Part shown: positions 27,247 to 32,014 of the stretch, one piece after another
Layout of the letters: every line of letters begins with the position of its first letter
Numbering within the stretch: the stretch's first letter is position 1
NCBI GenBank assembly: GCA_937899105.1
Contig: CALBPF010000014.1
Coordinates: 1 to 32,014 of the forward strand
Length of the DNA: 32,014 nucleotides
Reading direction: 5' to 3'
Source of the DNA: an uncultured Flammeovirgaceae bacterium
GTDB lineage: Bacteria > Bacteroidota > Bacteroidia > Cytophagales > Cyclobacteriaceae
Translations under genes and position numbers: made by a program
The notes under the pieces: generated by a model
What the model was told of the DNA's origin: nothing
The model's database searches: none
Seen by the model: the letters and a program-made list of their open reading frames with translations, nothing else

Positions 27247-30200
27247 ATGATGCGAAAGCGCTGCTACTTACCTCTATTTCTTTTCTTTGTTGCTAATCAT
27301 ATTTGCGTTTCCCAGGTTTCCGTAGACCTGCTCACGGGCGCCCCGCGTGTTTCTATTCCCATTTACAATTTAAGGTCCAACGACCTGCAGCTGCCTGTTG
27401 TCTTGGGGTACAACCCCGGTGCAGTTCGAAATGACAATAGTGAGAGCTGGGTAGGAATGGGTTGGTCCTTAAATCCCGGGGGATTCATAGGAAGGGAAGT
27501 AAAAGATATTCCTGATGATATTGATTTGAGTACGCATAAAGGATGGCTTAGTGGAACTGTGGCTTCAGATGTAGCAGCATTTACCCCTACCGCTGATACT
27601 AACCTGGCTCAGTGCAGCGATGAACTCAATGACTACCAAAACCTTTTGGGCTTCTATGATAATGGTGGAGTGATGAAAGATTTAGAGCCTGATGTTTATT
27701 ATTTCAACTTCGCCGGATACAGCGGTCAGTTTGTATTTGATAACAATAAATCGATCAAGACCATACCTTATATGGACCTTAAAATTACCCCGGTGTTTTC
27801 CGGTTCCAGTATTTCGAGCTTTGAGGTCACCACACCTAACGGAATTATCTATGAATTCTCAGACCGACAGCAACTTAGAAAATCTACGAGTAAGGATTTG
27901 GGGTCGCCATTACTTTTTCAACGCGAGCACAGAGTATATAGCGATACCCTGACGTATGTAACAGATTGGTATCTGAGTAAGATTACCTCATTCACTGGTG
28001 CCTTTATTAACTTTAGCTACATCTCTAGCAAAGAGAATGAGACTTCAGCAGAACGCAAGGTTACTATTTATTCTGATGAAGACGAGTCGTATGTCACTTC
28101 TACCGTTCATACTACTAATTTGTATAGTTGGTCCAAAGTAATTAAGTCCATCACCAGCTCGTCAGGAGTCCGATTAGCTTTTGAAGCTAACCCAAAACCA
28201 GATGAAAGGTACGAGTTAAGAGTTATTAATGTATTTAGAGGTTTCGAATTAGTGCAGTCCCACCTCTTTAATTACATCGAGCCACGTTGTTCTGATAATC
28301 AAAATAACGAGTTTCTTATGCTGAAAAGCATAACAAGAACGTACAACTGCCTTAAAGATCCGCCTTATAGCTTCGAATATGGAGGTATATCAACGCAGGG
28401 GGGACAGCAAATACCGTTTCCTTGCCTGGATGTTGGCAATTATGATTTCTGGGGTAATCTGAATTCCGCTGTCGGCAATACATCTTCCGAACAGCCGCCT
28501 CAGGTATATGTTTATAAAAACCTGCCGGCAGCGCAGCGGTACAGGTTGGCGCCCATACCCGGTAATTCTAACTATCAGCTTATTCCCGGAGCGGATCGTT
28601 CACCCTCTACCAGTAACATTGGAATGCTGAGAAAAGTAATATTGCCCGGAGGCGGCTCTACTAGAATCAGCTACGAGCAAAATCAGTATTTTGATGATTA
28701 TGCCAATACTACCTTAGATGGTAAAGGTTTAAGAGTAGCGGAAACTACCACTAGCGATGAAGGCGATAGCTCTGAACCCATCGTAACCCAGTATGACTAT
28801 GAGAACAACCTGCAATCTACCGGGTATATTAAGGAGATGCCCAACTTCATTATTCCCCTGCCTTATTATCAGGACCCTAGCGATGTATTGGACCTAAGAA
28901 CGCTGGCCCAGGTAGATCAGATTGATCCTAACAATGACGACGATGTTTGGCAATACTTAACGGCACGTTCGAGTCAGGATCTTGCAGATAATTCCGGGCA
29001 GGTATATTATAAAAAAATCAAAGTCATCAGACCGGGTAAAGGTTACACAGAGCATACTTTTAATTACCCTGTGGTTTATGGAGATGAAAATGTAGGTGGA
29101 TGGAGTGCGCCGGAGACCCTAATCGCCCGGGATTCAGGTTGCCCTGAATACGGTAAGCTGGGTACCGGCTCATATGAATTCCCGTATGCCACGCCCATTA
29201 TAAATGACTATGCCCATGGTTCACCGGATGAAGTGCTTTACTATACGGAGTCGGGCTTCTTAAAGCGTAAAGTAAAAAATAACTACGCTTTGCTGTCAAT
29301 TAATACCAACCCGGATATGGTTAAAGCCCTTAAACTGGAGGCGTTTAGCGGATTCGATGGTACAAATCTCACTGGGTATGTCTTTAGCCATATCTCCTAT
29401 GACATAGCCACAAATTTTGGCTATTTACCTAATTCAGTTATTACTACTGATTATGATGAATGGAACTCCGGCAGGACAATGACCGATACCTTATCCTTAC
29501 ACTACTATAGCGACCTTAAACTGCACAAAGAAGTGCGGCAGGATGGGAATGGTGTTGATTATGTTACCGAATACGTGTACCCTACCAACTACAATCTGAG
29601 TCAGGTTTCAGATACCCATGCTCAGGCCATTGAAAAATTGGTAGACGAGCACCGTGTAGCGGGGCCGGTTGAAATTATTCAGCATAAAGAGGAAGGGGCA
29701 AATACACAAACCCTGGGAGCCACCTTACAGACGTATAAAGCATATACCATCGACCAAAGCGCCGTTACCTTGCCGGAAAGCTCTTTGAGCTTAGCCCTAA
29801 ATGGCGCCGTTACCAACTTTACCACCTCCGCTATTTCAGGAGGGGACTTTCAATACGATAGCCGGTACGTACCACTTGCTACTGTGCATTCTTATCAGGG
29901 AAAGGCGACCCCGCTGGCGGTTTACGATCACCGGAAAAGGCAATACCAGGGCACGCTTTTAGGATATAATGACAATGCTGCCGTGGCGTCGGTTCTTAAT
30001 GGCAGGCCCGGTGAAGTAGCTTTTGAGGATTTCGAAGCCGGCGGTAATAACGATTTTGACTTCACCGGATTTATGCGCTGGGATTCAAGAAGCGGGCAGG
30101 TTTGTCTTGCCTATACGTCCGGTGGTATTTCGGCCACAGTAGATTTTTATGATCGGGAGAATTACAGGCTCTCCTTTTGGTTAAAGTCTTCCGCTGCCGG

Positions 30201-31242
30201 AAACATGACCATAAAACTGTTGTATCCTAATACCACGATTTACAGCCAGTCAAGCCTGACGTATCCAAATACGAATGACGAGTGGCAGTACCTTGAGAAA
30301 ACGCTTCCCACCGGCTCTTTTACCGGCAGTTCACTTACAGTTGAAATTTTGCCGGGAACCGCAGGCCTGGTATTCGACGATATTATTTTTAAGCCCGAAA
30401 CTGCTGTGGTAAACACCACCTCATATTCCAGCACGCACTTAAGCCCTACCTCAAATACCGATGATAATGGCAACGCCATTTACTATGAGTATGACGCGTT
30501 AGACAGGTTGCTGATGAAAAAAGATGATGCAGGCAACATCCGCGAGTTTTTTGAAGTAGGTTTTGAAAATTTGCCCATAGACATTAACGCTGGTTTTGAC
30601 GCACCAATAAATGTGGAAATCAATACCATTTCCAAGTTCGAGGCGGTTGACTGTGGCGGCCTTAACTACAGCTATTCCTGGTCTATAGTGGAGTTGGATA
30701 ACGACGCTGAACCTATACCGGGTACTCAGCTGGATTTCCCTGATCATAGCGCCTTGTTAGAACATACTTTTCCTTCGGTTGGCGAGTATAAAGTGAGCCT
30801 GGTGGTAGATGTGGCAGGACAGGGGCAGGCCAGCTCGTACCAGACGGTAACTGCGGACTTTCAGCAGCTGGCCGTTGAGATATGCGCTAATGGACCCATT
30901 ACCGTCGATCTGTGTAACCCCAATAATGATCAGGTCAGCAGTTGTGGAGTAACCTCCCAACCCAACATGACGATCTTTTCCATATCACAGGTATCAAACA
31001 CATTGGCGGGAGAAGAGATCACGTATGCCTGGAAAACGCGAAAACTTTCCGAAAACTTCTGGGGTACAGCCGGCACGAATGATATGGTAGCCCTGTGCGG
31101 GCGCGAATCATTTTATGTGAAATGTGAAATAGAGGGCAATGACGCGTCTCGAGTGGCAGAATCAGCCCCCATACTTATATCGGTCTATAAATCGGATCCG
31201 ACTTGTCCGGATGAGGCTCATAACTATTGCAGACAGTTTTAA
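27247..31242 (+). CDS. Large secreted SpvB/RHS-like protein with CBM-like and PKD-like domains
   Basis: A 1331-residue exported protein with a signal peptide at about 1-23 (CYLPLFLFFVANHICVSQ). Residues about 24-90 contain an SpvB/RHS-shell-like start: SVDLLTGAPRVSIPIYNL, VVLGYNPGA, and SWVGMGWSLNPGGFIGREVK. A long beta-rich region follows. Residues about 925-1052 look like a jelly-roll carbohydrate-binding-type module (EDFEAGGNNDFDF to LVFDDIIFKPE). One clear YD repeat is at about 1072-1105 (GNAIYYEYDALDRLL). A PKD-like domain is at about 1115-1205, and a Cys-containing region ends the protein. I see no RHS core, no toxin domain and no T9SS sorting domain. The exported shell may work with the two small secreted proteins behind it. 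Substrate and role are unknown. Confidence 0.82.
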   Translation: MMRKRCYLPLFLFFVANHICVSQVSVDLLTGAPRVSIPIYNLRSNDLQLPVVLGYNPGAVRNDNSESWVGMGWSLNPGGFIGREVKDIPDDIDLSTHKGWLSGTVASDVAAFTPTADTNLAQCSDELNDYQNLLGFYDNGGVMKDLEPDVYYFNFAGYSGQFVFDNNKSIKTIPYMDLKITPVFSGSSISSFEVTTPNGIIYEFSDRQQLRKSTSKDLGSPLLFQREHRVYSDTLTYVTDWYLSKITSFTGAFINFSYISSKENETSAERKVTIYSDEDESYVTSTVHTTNLYSWSKVIKSITSSSGVRLAFEANPKPDERYELRVINVFRGFELVQSHLFNYIEPRCSDNQNNEFLMLKSITRTYNCLKDPPYSFEYGGISTQGGQQIPFPCLDVGNYDFWGNLNSAVGNTSSEQPPQVYVYKNLPAAQRYRLAPIPGNSNYQLIPGADRSPSTSNIGMLRKVILPGGGSTRISYEQNQYFDDYANTTLDGKGLRVAETTTSDEGDSSEPIVTQYDYENNLQSTGYIKEMPNFIIPLPYYQDPSDVLDLRTLAQVDQIDPNNDDDVWQYLTARSSQDLADNSGQVYYKKIKVIRPGKGYTEHTFNYPVVYGDENVGGWSAPETLIARDSGCPEYGKLGTGSYEFPYATPIINDYAHGSPDEVLYYTESGFLKRKVKNNYALLSINTNPDMVKALKLEAFSGFDGTNLTGYVFSHISYDIATNFGYLPNSVITTDYDEWNSGRTMTDTLSLHYYSDLKLHKEVRQDGNGVDYVTEYVYPTNYNLSQVSDTHAQAIEKLVDEHRVAGPVEIIQHKEEGANTQTLGATLQTYKAYTIDQSAVTLPESSLSLALNGAVTNFTTSAISGGDFQYDSRYVPLATVHSYQGKATPLAVYDHRKRQYQGTLLGYNDNAAVASVLNGRPGEVAFEDFEAGGNNDFDFTGFMRWDSRSGQVCLAYTSGGISATVDFYDRENYRLSFWLKSSAAGNMTIKLLYPNTTIYSQSSLTYPNTNDEWQYLEKTLPTGSFTGSSLTVEILPGTAGLVFDDIIFKPETAVVNTTSYSSTHLSPTSNTDDNGNAIYYEYDALDRLLMKKDDAGNIREFFEVGFENLPIDINAGFDAPINVEINTISKFEAVDCGGLNYSYSWSIVELDNDAEPIPGTQLDFPDHSALLEHTFPSVGEYKVSLVVDVAGQGQASSYQTVTADFQQLAVEICANGPITVDLCNPNNDQVSSCGVTSQPNMTIFSISQVSNTLAGEEITYAWKTRKLSENFWGTAGTNDMVALCGRESFYVKCEIEGNDASRVAESAPILISVYKSDPTCPDEAHNYCRQF

Positions 31243-31243
31243 A

Positions 31244-31627
31244 ATGATGACTATGAAATACTTCTTGATAAGCCTTTTTCTGGTAGTAATGACCGAAAGC
31301 TACTCACAGAATGCTGTGCATCTTACAAGCGAGAGGCTCACACTGAACGATCAATCTATAGACATTACTTCTGAAATTATAATTTCGGATACCATACTCG
31401 TGTGGGATCAAACTTCAGGAGAGGGCTACCGGCTTGAATTCGATATAACCAACGTGGGCGGAAACTGGAGCAACGTGGACAACAGGGGCAAAAGGACCTA
31501 TGCGCTGAGTGTCCAGGGCCAGGAGGGCACGGCAGTTTTAAAAGGCGCCAGGAGCAGTGTCCAGCTAAAAATCGCGGTCGGGCAAGATGAATACGTTCTT
31601 GCGGTCGATAACATTTCTTACCGGTGA
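31244..31627 (+). CDS. Small secreted beta-rich protein behind the RHS-like gene
   Basis: A 127-residue exported protein of unknown family. The ATG at 31244 (alternatives 31247 and 31253) follows the large gene's stop by 1 bp and leads into a signal peptide (KYFLISLFLVVMTESYSQ). An upstream in-frame extension to 31139 would lie inside the preceding gene and hide the signal peptide, so I reject it. The mature part (SERLTLNDQSIDITSEIIIS, then LEFDITNVGGNWSNVDNRGK) looks all-beta and has no cysteine. Bases here look more GC-rich than in the housekeeping part. Confidence 0.7.
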   Translation: MMTMKYFLISLFLVVMTESYSQNAVHLTSERLTLNDQSIDITSEIIISDTILVWDQTSGEGYRLEFDITNVGGNWSNVDNRGKRTYALSVQGQEGTAVLKGARSSVQLKIAVGQDEYVLAVDNISYR

Positions 31628-31632
31628 TACCC

Positions 31633-32014
31633 ATGAAGCAACTTTATTTCTTTTTGATTTGTTTAAGCCTGTGTTCCGATCTTTTTGGGACGGATATCCT
31701 GGGGTCTGACGTCACTTTTAAAAATAGTACTATTCAGTATACGTATGATCAGGGGAATGCCCTCTTTAACACCTCCTGGACAGTCACCGGGGGTACCATC
31801 ATATCTACCAGCGTTCAAGGCACCCAATATATCGCAAACATCCGCTGGGACCAGGCTGGCTTGCAAACGGTACAATTCAACTTTGTATCACTTGGTGGTA
31901 TTCCTAAGCCTCAAAAATCAGTACGGGTGCTTGGTAAATACAATGAGGGGGGCGGAGGAAGCTATTGCGACGGCTCGGGAGGGAGAAGAGTTACACTAAG
32001 TGAATCCGAACCGG
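31633..32014 (+). CDS. Secreted PKD-like protein, start of gene, cut by window end
   Basis: An open frame begins at the ATG 31633, 5 bp after the previous stop codon, and runs to the last base without a stop (127 complete codons). A signal peptide-like start is visible (MKQLYFFLICLSLCSDLFG). A PKD/Ig-like domain follows, with SWTVTGGTIISTSVQGTQYI and ANIRWDQAGLQTVQFNF (about 48-84), the W..TGG...V.W...G pattern common in Bacteroidota surface proteins. A glycine-rich stretch and SYCDGSGGRR follow. The gene continues beyond the window, and the downstream part may hold the functional domain. Confidence 0.72.
   Translation, partial: MKQLYFFLICLSLCSDLFGTDILGSDVTFKNSTIQYTYDQGNALFNTSWTVTGGTIISTSVQGTQYIANIRWDQAGLQTVQFNFVSLGGIPKPQKSVRVLGKYNEGGGGSYCDGSGGRRVTLSESEP

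Noticed and set aside
31139..31243. Upstream extension of the small secreted protein gene
   Set aside because: It would overlap the RHS-like gene by about 100 bp and bury the signal peptide; the ATG at 31244 fits better.
31685..31999. 104-codon plus-strand open frame near the window end
   Set aside because: It is in another frame of the gene starting at 31633, which has a signal peptide, a PKD-like pattern and tight spacing.

Overview
The window is a chromosomal segment of a member of the Bacteroidota, most likely a marine-type Cytophagales (Fulvivirga/Roseivirga/Marivirga-like). This placement is inferred from several signs. Promoters fit the Bacteroidota pattern TTTG-N19-TAnnTTTG, with two copies of TATCTTTGCAG. 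A PorZ-type type IX secretion protein with a C-terminal sorting domain sits next to recO. The ribosomal order runs secY-map-infA-rpmJ without adk. Many genes have no clear Shine-Dalgarno sequence. There is also a secreted SpvB/RHS-like protein of the kind common in this phylum. The base composition is moderately AT-rich. No tRNA, rRNA, CRISPR array, insertion sequence or prophage is visible.

Layout: (1) 1-2187, end of the cell-elongation cluster: the transpeptidase half of PBP2 (mrdA) coupled to rodA. (2) 2190-3212, an uncharacterised cytoplasmic acidic protein on the minus strand, divergent from a [2Fe-2S] ferredoxin, with a perfect inverted repeat in the divergent gap. (3) 3627-7075, a tight plus-strand run of thymidine kinase, PorZ-like T9SS protein and recO. 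(4) 7198-21648, one very long ribosomal/transcription/translocation operon: rplC-D-W-B, rpsS, rplV, rpsC, rplP, rpmC, rpsQ, rplN-X-E, rpsN, rpsH, rplF, rplR, rpsE, rpmD, rplO, secY, map, infA, rpmJ, rpsM-K-D, rpoA, rplQ. It has a strong promoter before rplC, a second internal promoter before rpsH, and a strong terminator after rplQ. rpsJ is not at the operon head. (5) 21741-25078: carA and eno (pyrimidine/arginine precursor synthesis and glycolysis), an eno terminator, then divIC/ftsB and a small outer-membrane beta-barrel protein. (6) 25075-27102, minus strand: a Ppx/GppA phosphatase followed by an Ldh_2-family NAD(P)-dependent dehydrogenase, convergent with the previous group. (7) 27247-end: a secreted 1331-residue SpvB/RHS-like protein followed by two small secreted beta-rich proteins, the last running off the window.

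Most of the window is conserved housekeeping DNA. The parts worth a second look are the split head of the S10 operon, the twin promoters with matching initially transcribed sequences, the L17 protein with a long acidic tail, the zinc-ligand losses in thymidine kinase and L36, and above all the secreted RHS-like gene cluster at the 3' end, whose function is unknown. I did not find a clearly new defence or mobile system.
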